64,000 nucleotides of DNA. It comes from Spirodela intermedia. Its lineage: Eukaryota > Streptophyta > Magnoliopsida > Alismatales > Araceae. Below are positions 1 through 14,600 of the stretch, piece by piece (within the stretch, counting starts at the first letter, position 1; every line of letters starts with the position of its first letter). The position numbers were made by a program, and so were the translations under genes. The notes under the pieces are model-generated. The model was not told the origin of the DNA, made no database searches, and worked only from the letters and a program-made list of their open reading frames with translations. Where the stretch lies: the NCBI GenBank assembly GCA_902729315.2, contig LR746281.1, forward strand, positions 3,966,501 through 4,030,500, written 5' to 3'.

Positions 1-61
1 GGTTTATATATATAGTCACGTATATTCTTTTCTCTTTGTGACTGTTTATCTTCATTCTCAG

Positions 62-3000
62 GTGAAGTTGAAGGGGAAGTTGTCGACAGCAAAATCTTGC
101 CATACTGTAGCCTAGACAAGAAAGCTGATAAAAAGACGTTGGGAGAGCTTGAGCAGGAGTTTCTTCAAGCATTACAAGTAAAAAGAAACTGCATGTCTTT
201 TACCCTTGAAGCATTACACTTATAACTTCGGTTCTTCTGTGCATCTATTTTTATAAAGTGAAAGAGTAATTTTTTCGGTCCAAACTGGTGAACTTTTTTC
301 AGGCATTTTATTTTGAAAAGAAAGCAATCATGTCAAATGAAGAATTTGACAACCTCAAGGAAGAGCTAATGTGGGAAGGCAGCAGCGTTGTTATGTTAAG
401 TATGAATCTTCCTAGTTATCATTTTTTCTTCTACCTGTTTCTCCTAAATTTCCCTCTGGAATGATGTTTCAGTTAAAACATTTTCCCGAAGACATCTTTT
501 ATAGTTGTTTTCTAATGTTTTCAATTTGATCTTGCTACTAGGTCCCGATGAGCAGAAGCTTTTGGAAGCTTCGATGGCTTATGCCTCTGGAAATCCAATA
601 ATGACAGATGTGGAGTTTGACGAGCTGAAGTTAAAGCTGAAGGTTTATTTTTTAGCTTAATCCATGCAAATATTTATATTTTTTGTAGTAGGACTAAGAT
701 GTAAACGAATGACAAGACGAATAGGTGATGCTATGCTTTGATCATAAATTTCTTGGTTTATTTTTTAATAAATAATCTATTTAATTTGGATTCAGCTTTG
801 GTAAGACAAAGAAAACAATAAGTCCAAAGGGAGATTTACAAGAGTGTGGAAATGAAGTGTATTTTCACTCCTATTCATAGAACATAATCTGCTTGTTCTC
901 CGTTAAGCCTTTTATATGAAACTAGTTCAAAAAGATTATTCATCATTGTTAGAATTCCAATGAGACCAACGGTAATAGACCAGTTCAGAGAGATTATTCA
1001 TAGTTGCTGGATCTCAGATAGACCAACGTTAATAGAGTTAGAAAGAATATACAGATTCATTCTCTGATGTTTTTCCGTGGTCAGCAAATAAATATTAACG
1101 CTTATAGTTATTATAATTCCAGTTTATCATGGACAAATACGGAATCATTTTTTATTTTTCATTATATTCCTCAGTCCAGTCAAAAGGTGTTCTTCCTCTT
1201 CCCATTTCAAGATAGGACAAGGCCAGTCTTTTCTATTCTGTTTGAGGACTAGGTTTTCTTACTGTTTTATGTACAGGATGGGATGAAGTACAAGATTAAG
1301 GTCTGTTGTCTGGATATTTATTGAAAAGACACCCAAATCTGTGTAAATCGTTCAATGGCAAGTAAGATGATTGTGTCACTTATAATTCTGATCTTAAATC
1401 TTACGTTCTGAATTCACTGATTTATTTTCAAAAAGGCCATCATTTAACACTTTAAGTCATGAGCTGCACCAGGATCTATCTATGTGCAGCAGGTTTACCG
1501 GAAAAGTGTGTCAATTGGTCACATTTGATGCAACTCATGATTTATCTGTGCGCAGCAGATAACTAGTTACGGTAAAAGTCATATTGTGTAGCATTGTTAT
1601 GTGGTTGTGCTTTAAACCTGGTAGAACAGATGAAAATATGACCACATATGCACAAGATGGCCCATCCTATATAGTAATGAGGAATTCATTTCGAAAATAG
1701 CGGCCACTGTGGCTCTTATTGCCCTATGCCTGTAATGGTTCCTAGTCACTAAAATGATCCTGGGGGATTTTTTTCCTCCTTGATAAGATTTTTCAGTATC
1801 TGATGTCCAATTTTGATCATCCGATGCTAGCATTAATGGTACTGATATGGCCTTTTGATTCTTAGGGACTTAGTGGTCTCTGGCTGAAACAGTAGGTATG
1901 TTGGTAAATCTATAGTGAGAGGTTCACTGTCATGGAACAAGGCAGAACAGGCATTAATTTCTCCCAAAAATCAAGAGCAATGATGGGAAAGATTATTTAA
2001 TCGCTAAACGTTGAAAAACATGATGTCATTCGGTGTTTTCAGTTTAATAAGGAATCGGACTATTTGTCCGCCTTGGTATCAGGACTTTACAGTTTGGTAC
2101 ATCCCATAGGACGTTGACCAAATATGATGGTTCTGAAATACTTGTTGATAATATTCAAAAGGGGTTCAATTTCGAGTTTTAATTGTTGCCAAACCCATCT
2201 ATACTATGTTACATGACTTTGACTTTTGCAGAGCTTTTCATTGCAATTCTTTACTTTGACGTGTTTCTTTGGTTCTTCTTTGTTCAAATAGTGTTTCATT
2301 CCGGATCTTTCCCTTGAATTAAATTCTCAAACTTACATGTCTGGTCTAGAACGATTACAACGCCACGAGGAACATTGTCATAATATCAGATTTTCCTTGA
2401 GGAGTTTGTAATCACATGTACAAAATGTCTACAAAACCTTCTAGCTGTCTGAAACTGTATTTTGCTTTCTACCAGTGGCAAAGGGTTTGGAGACTTTTTT
2501 GATCTACTACCTGGGCCACTTTACAGTAGCATACTTCATACTCTTGTATTACCTACGAGGACAAGCATTCGTAGCTTGTGTTTGAACATTAATTAATATG
2601 CGTTCTACTGGACTGTTGTACATACATTCACCATATGGACATTCATTACATGTTATTCTGTAAATAACCGTGTTTGGTGGTTTTGCTCTGCCGTTAACCA
2701 TGTTCTACATCTTTTAACGTTATTGGATCAGAAAGGAAGCTCATTGCATGGAACATTCTTATTTACCAGACAGCTTCTTCATTCTTGGCCACTTTTGAAG
2801 CTTCAGAGCTGACTTTTATTTTTAATTTTTACAAGGGCATCTGATCTCGTTTATTGATTCGTAGTCAGTGACGTGTTAGCTATAGTTCTAATAACTCTCC
2901 TAGAGAAGCCAATAGATTTTGTTCTTTCCTGACCTGTAACAATTTTGGATTTTGAGTATGTTCCATGGTGACATCTTCACATCTTTGTTGCTTAGCAAGA

Positions 3001-5681
3001 AGGGAGTGATATTGTACAAGAAGGCCCGAGATGCAGTCTTCGTAGCAGAAAGGTATGCCCATTTGTCTTTGGAAACATTTAATCTACAGGGATAAAGCAT
3101 TACATTTCATATTTGTTAATTAAAAGTACACGGCGGTGTATCTGCTTATCCCAATATCTTGATTCATCTTTGCCTGATGACTGTAATTGAGCTACTGGTT
3201 CGCCAATCAAACTTTTGCTATCGAAAGGACCCACATTCATTTTCATATAACAGTGTAAGACAACAATGTTGAAAATCTCTGAACGCTCTCCCACCCATGT
3301 TTTCAAGTCACTCTTTGATCTCCACAATGGCTGTCTTATTCGCATCACATATTCGTTGTAAATTCTAATAAAGGTGAACAAATTAACTTAGAGGGACGCA
3401 TCAACGAAAAGGACATCATAGAATGATGCTTTTAGGATTTTGAACTATATTCAATTTGTCTTGCTTTCAGATTGGATACCTGCTAAACAAGTATTGTTAT
3501 GAATGTAATTTTTGGGTTCAATTGGTATAATATTTGGTCATACAGGTTTACAGTGACTTAACTGTGGACTACCTCAGAATGTTCCTTCTAAATGTGCCAG
3601 CAGCTGTTGTTTCTCTTACCCTGTAAGTGCTGTCACAATAATCATATCATTGTGGACGCCATGTACGGAATATCTCAATCGTGTGTTATAGATAGTTTGG
3701 AGTAAACCAATGGATTTATTTGCAATTTTGTCTAGCTTTAAGCATTACTGTGGTCTGTGGTACATACCTAAACCTTTGCAGTGCAGATACATAGAAGTAA
3801 AACCCTGCATTTATTTTCCATTTTTTCTGGATTTAAATTTTTTGGTTTTGGGTACAACTAACAGCATTTCCTGTGAACACCTTTGCCTGAACTATTGGAA
3901 AGAAAACACTGTATCCTATGTTTGGAATGGACATATGAATGTGAAACAAGGATAAACTTTTTATTAAATGGATATCATAATGTTAATGGATGCTTTGGTT
4001 TACAGATTAGGGTTTGTTTACAGGGTTTTGGGATATTATATGAACGAGGTGAATTGTAAATATGTCTTATAGTTCTGGCATGTGTTTATGTTTCATGATT
4101 TATCTCCGGCTGTAGCTGTCAATATGTGACTTATGATCTGCCGTTGATTTCATGCAATGAGTTTTATCTTGGAATGTGTATGTTCTAGTTACAAGTCTGA
4201 ATTCTGCTCGCATTAGTCTTTTGGATCTTCCATCATCTTTTTTTGACTTTATCTATAGTTTTTTGTTTTGCTATGTACATGAAATTTTACATTCAAGTCT
4301 AAATCTGGTGATTCATATGCAACAAATATATTTTCCTGATCTAAATGTCTAAGTTTGCACAGGACAGATATGTATCGCAGGCAGGGAAAGAATTCTTATT
4401 GTACCTTGAAGAGTTTTTCTTTGTACTTGTTGCCGTTGTTCTGTTTCTCGAGTTGTTCAGTTACAGTTGGGTAGAGTAGTTCATCAGAAGATATTTTTAA
4501 AGCTTTAAAATAGATAGCGGTTATCATACCATATAGTCTTTATCACTGTATTTTAGTGATTCCGTGCTATATAGATCCAAATGATTTATGGACAGTTTTA
4601 ATTGCGCAGCCTTTATCAGCTTGCTTGAATGTGAGATATAATGGTTGACGAATAATCAGGAACTCTGAAGAATTTTAGTTCTCATTGATTTGGCTGTCTT
4701 TCGAGGTTCTTTTAAATGATTTCTCTGTAGTGATTTCTTTTGATCTTAGAGTAATCTGACAGTGGGTTTGACCTGGCTCTGGTTTCTAGAAAATCAGTTC
4801 TCAGTGAAAATGGTTGGTAACTATGAACATGCAATGAAACTGGGAACAACGTCTTGGAAATTGATGGCTATTGTATACAGATTTCAGCAACTCACGTATT
4901 TGGTGACGATGGTCAAATCATAATCTAATGCCCTCGTTTGTCATTTCAGGTTTTTCTTTTTGGATGATATCACGGGATTTGAATTAACGTTCCTAATGGA
5001 GGTGATATTTTTATTCTTCCTGTTCATATTTTGACATTTAAAGAATGAATTCTCACGCATTGGTTGTGTATTCTGCTCATTTTCCTGATCGTTCGTGGGT
5101 TTACGTCATTCCAGTCTTTGTTGTTTGCCCGAGTTAGTAACTCTCTCAGTTCTTTTCCTCGCTCAGCTGCCAGAGCCATTTAGCTTCATCTTCACGTGGT
5201 TCGCCGCCTTGCCCCTCATATTTTGGCTGGCGAAAGCGATAACCGATGTCATCGTCAAGGACTTTCTGATTTTAAAGGTAACTAGGAGTTCTCCTCGATC
5301 CCAGACATTGCCATTTTTATGCAGATAATATATATATATATATATATCTATCTAAGATGGTTGACTTAGTTCCGATGAATATTTCTCGATCCCAGGGCCC
5401 CTGTCCGAACTGTGGGACTGAGAACACTTCCTTCTTTGGCACCATCCTGTCCATATCCAGTGGCGGCACGACAAACACGCTGAAATGCTCAAAGTAAGAC
5501 GTCTTAGTGTGGGTTTTCTTTGGCATCTCGGCGGATTAGATTACCACACATTGCGGTCTACTTACCTGTGTGGATGGATGGGTGTTCCTCTTCCTCTTCC
5601 CCTCCCCCCAGCTGCGGCACTCCCCTGGAGTACGACAGGAAGTCTCGCTTGATCACGCTGCCGGAGCCAGGCCAGGCTTAG
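62..5681 (+). CDS. PGRL1: PGR5-like protein 1 (PGRL1), chloroplast; 3' part only
   Basis: Exons seen: 62-177, 303-399, 542-642, 2996-3052, 3546-3622, 4950-5001, 5167-5277, 5396-5493, 5612-5681 (TAG). All have GT-AG borders and join in one frame to give about 259 C-terminal residues. The transit peptide and first exon lie left of the window. Family knowledge: PGRL1 is a thylakoid membrane protein that works with PGR5 in antimycin-sensitive cyclic electron flow around photosystem I. Visible signature: a soluble part with single cysteines (PYCSLDKK, GPRCSLRS), a first hydrophobic helix beginning FLLNVPAAVV and running into FFFLDDITGF, a second helix in exon 7 (FIFTWFAALPLIFW), then the C-terminal paired CxxC motifs CPNCGTEN and KCSNCGTP. 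The cysteines match those proposed to make redox contacts. The intron 643-2995 is long (2.35 kb), and I see no coding or transposon signal in it. No frameshift or stop is seen. Confidence 0.95.
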
Positions 5682-5961
5682 TGATCTTCATTCATCTGTA
5701 ACATATGTAATCGTGTCACATACTTTGCAAGATGGCCCGTCCCTATCTATGCACTGGGCATATATGCAAAGCACATGTTCTGGTCACACGTCTGACTTAC
5801 ACTTCTAAAGTTGAAGGCTTTGAGCGAAACTTTAGCCGATGCGTTGCTGTGACTGGCGCGAGAGGCGTATTCAATCACTTCACTGGTTTTCTAGTGAGGG
5901 TCGAGAGTTAAAGATCATTAATTCTATGGGTTTTAAGCTAAAAGGATTGTGCTTAAATTAT

Positions 5962-5996
<35 letters not shown>

Positions 5997-6608
5997 CTTA
6001 TTGTGATGGAAAGGTAGTTCTTAAATTATGGGCAGTCTCGCGGCACCACCTTTGGATCATTTTTATGGTTCGTAGGTCGATAAAAATCACTTTTTCTTGA
6101 GAGGGCATCTTATATTCTCGTGCTTTAAGTTTATCAGTGTATTACAAATTCTACAAGGCTTCATTAATATCCGTGGAAACGGAATCAGATTGGATCAATT
6201 CTGGGATTCGAAGACGGTTTGAGATCGCTCATACAGAAGACTTGGGGATGAGTATTTTGTTGAGGAGATGGGAGGGGTTGATCCCACAGAAGCCAACGAC
6301 GCTGAGGTGAGTTCTTGGGCCTTTTCTGCCCGGGGCAGTCGAGTCCATCGGGAACAAAATCGAAAGAAGCCCCATTCCGCTGAAACACACCGGCGCGGGG
6401 CTTTCCGTGGATCCAGATCTCCTTCGGCTCCTTTGCCCATATCTCTCCCTGCATTACTGGATCAGTTGCAGGTCGAAAACCTCGGAATCAGGGAGTGGAG
6501 GTCTCCCTGGTTTCAGGAATCGTGCTGGGCATCCTTGATTTTGTTGCTTCTGCCTTCTTTACCTCGTCCGGCCTCTTCCGAGGCTGCCATCGGTCGCTTG
6601 GGAAAGCG
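5682..6608. other. spacer between PGRL1 and the coiled-coil gene
   Basis: This holds the PGRL1 3' UTR and the promoter and 5' UTR of the next gene. A CT microsatellite lies at 5965-5993. An upstream ATG at 6268 opens a 13-codon segment ending at a good donor (GAG|GTGAGT, 6306/6307). Its downstream frame does not match the coiled-coil protein, so it is either an upstream ORF or a 5' UTR exon. No other gene is seen. Confidence 0.6.
5965..5993. repeat. CT microsatellite
   Basis: About 14 CT units, about 285 bp downstream of the PGRL1 stop codon. Confidence 0.9.
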
Positions 6609-9600
6609 ATGGCCACCGAACGTCCCTCTCTCCTCCCCGTAGTTGGGCCGGATGGTCTGGCCAGAGACGCTCCAGTGATCACCTACACTGAGAAGGTGAA
6701 TCGACCTCCACTTCCTATATCTTGCGCTATCCTCTTCTCTGTTGCTTCTCTGCCTGTCTTTCACGGTTTCAATCCTAAACGTCCTGCACGGAGAATTAAC
6801 ATTCTTTTCCTTTTCACAATCCTGTACGATGGGGTTTTCCTCCTGGCCTAACTCGTTCAGATCATTGAGGAAGAACAGCTCCAATTGAAGAGGTGAGTCT
6901 ACGCTAGAACACAGCTCTCCCTCTCTAGTCCTCTGCACTCTCGTTCATCTGGGAAGTTGATTTGACATCGACGGGTACGTACAAACTGCAATGCCTAGCC
7001 GTTTGTTCGAGGGACCCAATCATTATTGTTATGAAATTGTTCAGCGCGTGCAATCAATTCCATAATATTTGGAACAATTTTATCTCTAGTACCCAGATGG
7101 GCAAGATTTCTACCATCCGGATATTCCATTTTTATCTAGTCCTGTCCCCTTGGAAAACTGGTCGAAAGGTCTCACTGACGTATCCCATGTCTTAACAGCA
7201 CTTTGAGGGCGATGAACACCCATTTCAGTTATCTTTCCTCAGAACTTCTTTTTCTTTCTATGGGAGAGTAGGGAAACACATCAAAGGGATTACATTGCCC
7301 AAGCACTTCGATATACATCTAATTAGAGACGTTATAAGAACCACCATACTAACCTTGTGAACAATCAGACAACCGGAATTTTTCAATATCTTTGATGCTA
7401 TTTAGAACACAAGTATCCACCGTTACTCATAAATTAGCTCAATTCTCTATCACTCTCATCCACGTAGGCTTCCATTAACAATTTGCATTTCTCAGTTGTT
7501 TCACAATTGTGCCTCACAACAGTGACGTGTCCAGTTTTATTAGTATCTTGGGAGGACATTATTTTTCCACAATGCGCAGCTCTTAAGAGTGATTTGACGA
7601 GAGAAACTGGTGATGAGAAGTGAAGGATGCTTCATCCAATTGCTGTTATCTAATATTCTGCCTACATTAAAATTTCGGTAAGCAGGCATCGTTAATGATG
7701 CTATCAACATGTGTTCGACTTAAGTTTCAGGGGATCACCTTTTTGTCAGCGTATATAATAACCATCTGAAAGAAAATGTTAGTGATGATCTAGCGGTTTT
7801 CTTTCCCAATGTTATGTAGTGGGAGATGTACATCAGAATCTCGGGACAGTTGGCATGACACACATAGTATCTTAAAATTGATGGTAAGATGATTGGATGA
7901 CTGGTCCACATCTGCATCTTTAGAGAGTTCTTCAAAGCAAGATGGGGAAAATTACTTGGAAGACTGATCTATCATCTTAATAAATTATTGTAAAATATTA
8001 TAAGCATAAATCATTATTTTAATTTTCAGATTATGGGATTAATAAAAGTATTATAACAATAGATCATTCAACATTATCATTTGCTAGTGTACAGTTGTGC
8101 TCAACAACAAATGTGTTGAATCATCTCAACTGACAGATTAAATCAGCAACGTAAGATTGTGTTTCTTTTGTCAACACCCAGGTGACAAGGTGTCCAAGCT
8201 TCTTATATGACCCACCTAGCAAACTTTGCGTGTAGACTGTTTGAGTAGCTGTAGTCAACACAACAGGTGTTATGTAGTACACCTCGTGTTTCCTAAAAAC
8301 CCAGACTCGATAGCTGATGTAGATACGAAACTCTGATGCCGTAGCCCATTGCATCTGTATTTGGCAAGAAAATGTAGGGTATAGTGATAGTGAGTGCTCC
8401 AGGACTGGCTACACACATCAGCCACCGTGTTTTCCTTTTCTCGTTATGGTTCAACTAATGCTTAGTGTCATCAACCTGTCTTCATCTCTTAGTTACTTTC
8501 TTCCCCAATTCTTGTATGTTTGGCTTCTACAATTCAGTTTGCATTGCCAAGACTTGACCAGACTCGGTGAATTATATTGCATTTGAGCTGGCTGTCTGCG
8601 TGCTTGAGGTGGATGTTAAATTTAAAAATTTAAATGATTTCGTATCTTACAAATAAAATGACCACTTGTTGTTTATTCCTACGACTCTTACATGCTTTTT
8701 GGGCCCCACCTTATTCCTATGAAGTGGGACTTATTTTCATATAAAAATTAAATTTCTCAGGTATATCAATGAAAATTATTCGAAAATTCGGGATGTTGAA
8801 CGAGAGCTGGAAAATCTTACATTAGAGATGAAACTTACAGCAGGGCCAAAGAAAGCAGGTTGGTCTCCCTTTTAGCTTTCCTCAATCAAGTATTAGAGCA
8901 TTCCTTGTGATTGTTTGTACGATAGTGGTATCTCCTAACTTACATTTATTATACTGCTTTTTCATGTAATATACTCTAAGCCCTTGAGCATTTACGAAAG
9001 AAGATTGAGTTATCGACTGAGAAAATACATGCTGCAAAGTTAAAGGAAGAGCAAGCGCGGAAGGTTTGTCATGCTTTGGTGAACTATTATTTCTTGATAG
9101 AGTTTGAATTTCATTTTGTCTTAAACAAGGGTGACACAATTTTCATTGCTCTTGTTTGCTTTACTCACGACATTCTGCAAAATATATATTCCTTACTTTT
9201 GTCAACCTCTAAATCATTTTATATTATTTTATAAAAATTCTAGTGTTCCTGTGGGTTATGTGACTTCACATTGCATAGCAGTTAATATTATGTAGCTCTT
9301 ATTGACTAGATGCGATTATGGGAAATGTAACTTGCTAAAGTTGTATTTCATGGGCACATTTGGTATTATTTTTGGTTTACACTGGAATGACCTTGGTTAC
9401 TTGTTCCCAAGTCTGAGGAGTTAATTTGATAGATTGCGCAGTATGCACAAGGCCAGAAGAAAGCGCATGGCCAGAAGTCAAAAGGTGAAGGCTGGAGTCA
9501 AGGGTGATTGTTTCATGTCCAACCGGTACCCCTTGAAGTCTCATGCATTCTGATCCACTACTCCTCAACTATGTACATCCGGCAAAGCACTTAACTCCAC

Positions 9601-11626
9601 AAAATGCATGATTTGATGGAAAACAGCTCCGCTGATGGTTTTCAAAGCCTATTCACTCAATGGTGGTCGGCTAGTGACTTCTGATTTTCAGACCATGCGA
9701 TTCCCTTCCTCCAGTCTGAGAAATCCTCTTACCGTCTTTCCAGATGGCTGCTGTACTGTGCCATCAACTAGTTCTCATCGTTCAATATAAGCCAACTGAA
9801 ATTCACCCAATCTAGAACATCATTTTCTCGTAAGAACATTGACCTGGAAAGACCAAAATCAAACCATAATGGTGAATAGTTCTAGTGTTAGAAAGATGTC
9901 CCTTTGTTCTTCTCTCACCCTTCCATTTGACTCGAGTGCTTTGAGATGTAATTTTTCGCAACAGTTTTTTTTTTTTTTTTTTTTTCTAATGGGGTTGGGC
10001 TTATCCCGTATTTTGTTAAAATTGAGATACCCTAAATAATCATCAGTGCAAGCAGCTGGTGTGATGTGATGCAAAAGGATTAATGTAACCTTGCGTAGTC
10101 CATGTAGATGTATAGTTCATTAAGTGCTTTCTGAATGTCACCATCTGCTCTAGAGACAGGAACCAGACGCTGCATCTATACATAATTTAATTTTTCTAGA
10201 TTCCTGACAAAATATGGTACCTACGGGTGTATCTTAGGCTTGGGAAGCTGCAGCAAAGTTTGTGAAAGACGAGGAAGCAGCCAAGCAGAAGCTTTGTGAC
10301 GACCTAAATCAGCTGGTATATTTGTTTTCCTCTTGTGTCGATGTCAATCGTTCTAGACACGTTTGCACCTTTGATTATTTCTCCTGCTGAACCTTTTATG
10401 ACATTATTGGTTCTGCATTATCAGGTTCAAGAAAGTGCGGCCTCTCAATTTGCGAGGTTGGAAGAGCTGAAAAAGCGTCTTGAAGCTTTGAACCCTAACC
10501 GTACTTCTAGTGATGTCCCTGTAAGTGAAGTTCAAGTTCTATAACATTCCCTTGGGACAGTTTTCATATCGTTTTATATCTGTCGCTTTCATAGCAAGTG
10601 GTCAGGATAATGGAACTGAGGGCTCATCTCACGCATTAATGACAACATGAAAATATGGGTCTAAAAGGATTTTAGCCAAAACTTAACCACCATAAATATG
10701 GAATAGTTTGATATGACAGTGGCTCTTTTGAAAAGATTCAAATGTACTCTTAAGGGTTCGGATGGTGGAAGCTTGAGTAAAAAAATCAAATTATAACAGC
10801 CAACAAACTCAGTACGCGTAAAATTTTCTAAGTGAAACTGAAAACCCACGCAAATATCTCACATTGCGTTGTAAATTTGAGGTTATTGAGTTCAACAGTG
10901 CGTTTTTTATAAAAATAAAAAACGTAATATTTCGAGGTGCATATTTCTTTCGTGACCGAATTTTTATCAAGGCAGGGTTCGAGGCAAAAGAAAACCTCTT
11001 CTCATCCCACGTTTCTTCATTAGCAAAGTGTGAAAAGTTTTAAACGATTTTCGTTACACTGTTTCAGATCAATACTTCAGTAAATACCTTACTAAAAGTC
11101 TTATCCGAGAGCATTATATTTTCTGGACTCTTGGTCAAAATTAAGGAATATTTTGATTGGTATTTGTCTCCGTCTGTTAGCAATTTTCCTATCCTTGCTT
11201 GATGCTTGATGCTAATGAGTCTAATATATCCATTACTGATATCACATGAAAGTATTAATGAATGGGGTTAATCTAGTAATGCCGAGAGACATTAACCCAA
11301 AAAAGATGCTATCTTTTCGTTCTCAGGAGGTTAAACCTGTTCAAGGTAATTCAACTCCTAGCATGGCCTCAAGTCCTGCCGCAACAAGCACCCAGGGCTC
11401 AGGTCAGCGACTGCCCGAGGAGACCCAAAATCTTGCATCAGGTGGTGGTGAAGTTGCCGGAAAAGGTACAACCCAGCCGCCTTCAGTTGATGCTGAAGGG
11501 AAAGGAAGGAAAAGGGTTCCGACATCGGGAAGAGGGAAGGGGAATATGATGATCCTGCCCAAGAGCAAAGGGTCCTCTGGCCCTGGCTGGACTGGCGCAG
11601 GTTTTGATGTGGATGGAAGGGCATGA
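6609..11626 (+). CDS. Conserved plant coiled-coil protein, RAB6-interacting-golgin-like
   Basis: Exons: 6609-6695, 6861-6892, 8761-8858, 8981-9063, 10238-10315, 10425-10520, 11327-11626 (TGA). All are GT-AG and in frame, giving about 257 residues. The start MATERPSLLP was chosen because upstream in-frame codons (from 6495) look like random 5' UTR and the conserved-looking ITYTEK segment follows. Most of the protein is charged heptad-like helix (DVERELENLTLEMKL, ALEHLRKKIELSTEKI, WEAAAKFVKDEEAAKQKL, ARLEELKKRLEALNP), predicting a long coiled coil. A basic, low-complexity tail ends in a GWTGAGFDVDGR-type motif. I remember this architecture as the plant family often labelled RAB6-interacting golgin; that would place it at the Golgi, but the name is an annotation habit and the function is inferred. 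It lies in tandem 0.9 kb behind PGRL1. An AATAAA-like signal lies near 11865. Confidence 0.8.
9442..9513 (+). other. Possible alternative 3'-terminal exon of the coiled-coil gene
   Basis: Inside intron 9064-10237, an acceptor (GATTGCGCAG) is followed by an open stretch in the frame left by the previous exon. It would add about 21 mostly Gly/Gln/Lys residues (starts YAQGQKKAHG, ends WSQG) before a TGA at about 9511-9513. A GT also lies at 9485, but splicing there would shift the frame. It would replace the last three exons, including the basic tail. This is seen in sequence only; use is unproven. Confidence 0.2.
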
Positions 11627-14600
11627 AGCAGGTCTTGTAGACTCGAATTAGCATGAACCAGAGGTTTCAGATCAGACCATGTGGGATGGTAACCAGTTGT
11701 GTGCAAGTTCACCGATGTAGAATCTGACTGACCTGACCTGGTGGAGCTCGTTCCTGACATGATGATTCCATTAGTACCATTGCTCATGGTATACTATGTG
11801 AATTCCTAAGTGAAGATTGTAAGTTGGATGAACATTTCCCGAGTTTTAAGTTTTTGACGAGCAGAATAAAGGAAACGAGAAAGGTTCTAATGTCTATCAC
11901 ACAGTAATATTTTTCTATTCTTTGTAATCGGACCAGGGAATGAGCTATTTACTCACTAACGTTCTTCAATACAAAATCAAGGATGATTGAAATAATCTTA
12001 TTGACATGGGAAACTTACAATTATATATTTTAATTTATTTATTTTTGCCGAAATAATTTGTTAAGTAGACGAATCTACTCGGGGAACTGACTAAGACTCT
12101 AGAAAAGAGTGCATTATAATTTCTGAAGGAACAAACTAAACGAATTGCCGAACTCTTTAATGAATAATTTGGGAGTTCAAGAGTCCAGCCTAGTTAAATA
12201 TCATTAGTATCCCCCATATAGTGTTTTATTGTCCTGTGGTATGTAATACCCGTAATGGGGCTGATGGAGTACTGGCTCGTTGTGCTTGAACAGTGTAAAT
12301 TATTGCGAACAGGATGTGTGCTGGATGAAGGTAGTCAAAATCAGGTAAATAAGATGTAGATCTTGTGACCAACCCCATTCATATCTTTCAATTTATGCAT
12401 GATCTTTCTCTCCCTTAAAGTTCTACTTGCTCCACTGCCCAAGTTCACGGGTTTGCCTTCTGGATTATAGATAGGTATGTTGTTAATACACCTAAGTGGG
12501 GCAATAGATGAAGTTGGTAAGTTGTTGAAACATTATAGACACTTGGGCTGTAACTATGCATGTTCAACATAAATTCCATCGTCGTTGATGCATATGTTCC
12601 CTATTAGACCATAGTTATGTGAACACTATCTGAACAATCGGACCAGCATTAGTCCTAAGGATTATTTAACAAAACTACGTAGTGGTTTCTTTCAGTTATT
12701 TCTCTGTGTGCTTGTATCCATGAGACTATTGCAAAGTAATGAATAGTCGCTCTTGTCACTCAACAAGATATTCATAGTGCATGATCTATATTATTAAATC
12801 AATAGGGTAACGAATGTGTATTGTTTATTACACCAACATGACAGTTATACTCTACTGGAAACTAGTAGTAGATGGACTTGTTACTCTCAACGATAGCACG
12901 GAGAAGCTGATAGGAGAATGGAGTTGGATCTTTTCCATGCAAATTTCTTTAGTGATTGATAGAAGAGAAACTAAACAAGAAAAGGAATGGGTTAGAAATT
13001 ATGTAGGATCACTTTCCTAGTTTAATCTCAAATATATTCCCTATTCCAAGAGTTTAACTCTTTAATATTTGACATCATAGAACAAATATTGGATGCTAAA
13101 TTTCATGGTTTTAGGCAATACCTTCATGACACCTAACTCTAAATAAGCCGAGTAGAACACGTGTAGGGTTAGAAAGCTAGTAATTTAAAAGGAAAAGGAA
13201 ATGCATCGAAGTGTTGATGATCGGTAATATAAACTGTTCATCCAAGCTGTTCTCCTTAATCTGTAGTAACTATAAGAGTCTATTTCGTGCTTTGTAATTA
13301 ACGACGATCGAATATCAGCTTTCCATCACCTTATCTTGAAATTTCCTTCTTTAACTGCTCCAGAACATCACACATCCAATGCCTCAAAATAAATGCTTAC
13401 TCACATGCTAGCTGTAAAGGCGTAGTACGAATTACTGTTGGCTAAAGTATGAAATTTCGGTATGAATTGGGTGGTTTCTTAAAACTATTGAAGGTTGGAT
13501 TGTGCTATTCGAATACATAAATTTTTCTGTATTCTTATCACATGTCTTTCATTTTAAAACGAATGTCTTTAAGAACCTATCAAAATTGACTTTGTCAACA
13601 TCAATATTGAGAGTTCAACTAGCTGCACTCATACTAATGCGATTTAATCATTTACGCCATGATTTGGTTGGTGGGTACTTCTGCTTGTAGCTCTAGTGTG
13701 CAACTTCGAAACTCTCAAACACCATTATGTTTGGTCTCCATAATTTGATTTTTCTAAGATGTTGAAGCATATTTCTCTAACTTGGCGAACTCACCCATAA
13801 AGGTACTTCAGTTGGCCATCTAAAACGTCTCCTCAACACAATACGTAACTTGCTTGTAAATATATATAGTGAGTTTATGAGTTATTCTTCAGGAAACCAA
13901 GATTTCTTATAACTTACAACCTATAATGATAGTCTGAACTATATATTACTAAAGGAATGAAGTTCCATCATATGTGGGTAGAACTTAAATTATGTTTTTT
14001 TTTTTCAAATGGTCTCCATAACCATACTCTAATAGTCATACTTTGGTGACAAAATCATTCTTTACATCATTTAAACATTTTTACAGGATCTATAACCCAC
14101 GCCTAGCTAATTCATTTCACTAAGGTGGATAATCTTTGGCGATATAAAGAGGCCGAGAATAGTGCTGTAGTAAACATTCACAATGTAAACCAAGTAGGGT
14201 CGTTGAGAGAAATAAACCTGCAGTGGCACGCGGATTCAGCAGCCAATTCACCTTAATACTGGGCTTTCCACTTTCCTTTGTGATTACGAAAAAGAAGCTT
14301 ATTTTCAGTATATTTATCATATACTTTTTTCGCCGATCTTGATAGGTATGGAAACCCTCTTACAATTAGAAAACGCCACTGCAGGGGGGCGTCTCACAAT
14401 TTAAAATCAGACTTCGGGGTAATCTGTCACTTATTCCTAATTTGAAATCATTGAAAATCATTGAAAATCATGTCATTTAAAATGGAGTCAGTCGAAATAT
14501 GAATCTGACATGATGTTAGCAGCAGATCCTGTAAAAATGGAACTTTTATCTACTGCAATCCTTCAAATGGAAATAGTGAAACGGACACGGAAGCAAAGAG

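Noticed and set aside
6268-6642. 124-codon frame starting MGGVDPTEAND
   Set aside because: After 13 codons it meets a strong donor, and its continuation is out of frame with the conserved coiled-coil protein. Kept only as a possible 5' UTR exon or upstream ORF.
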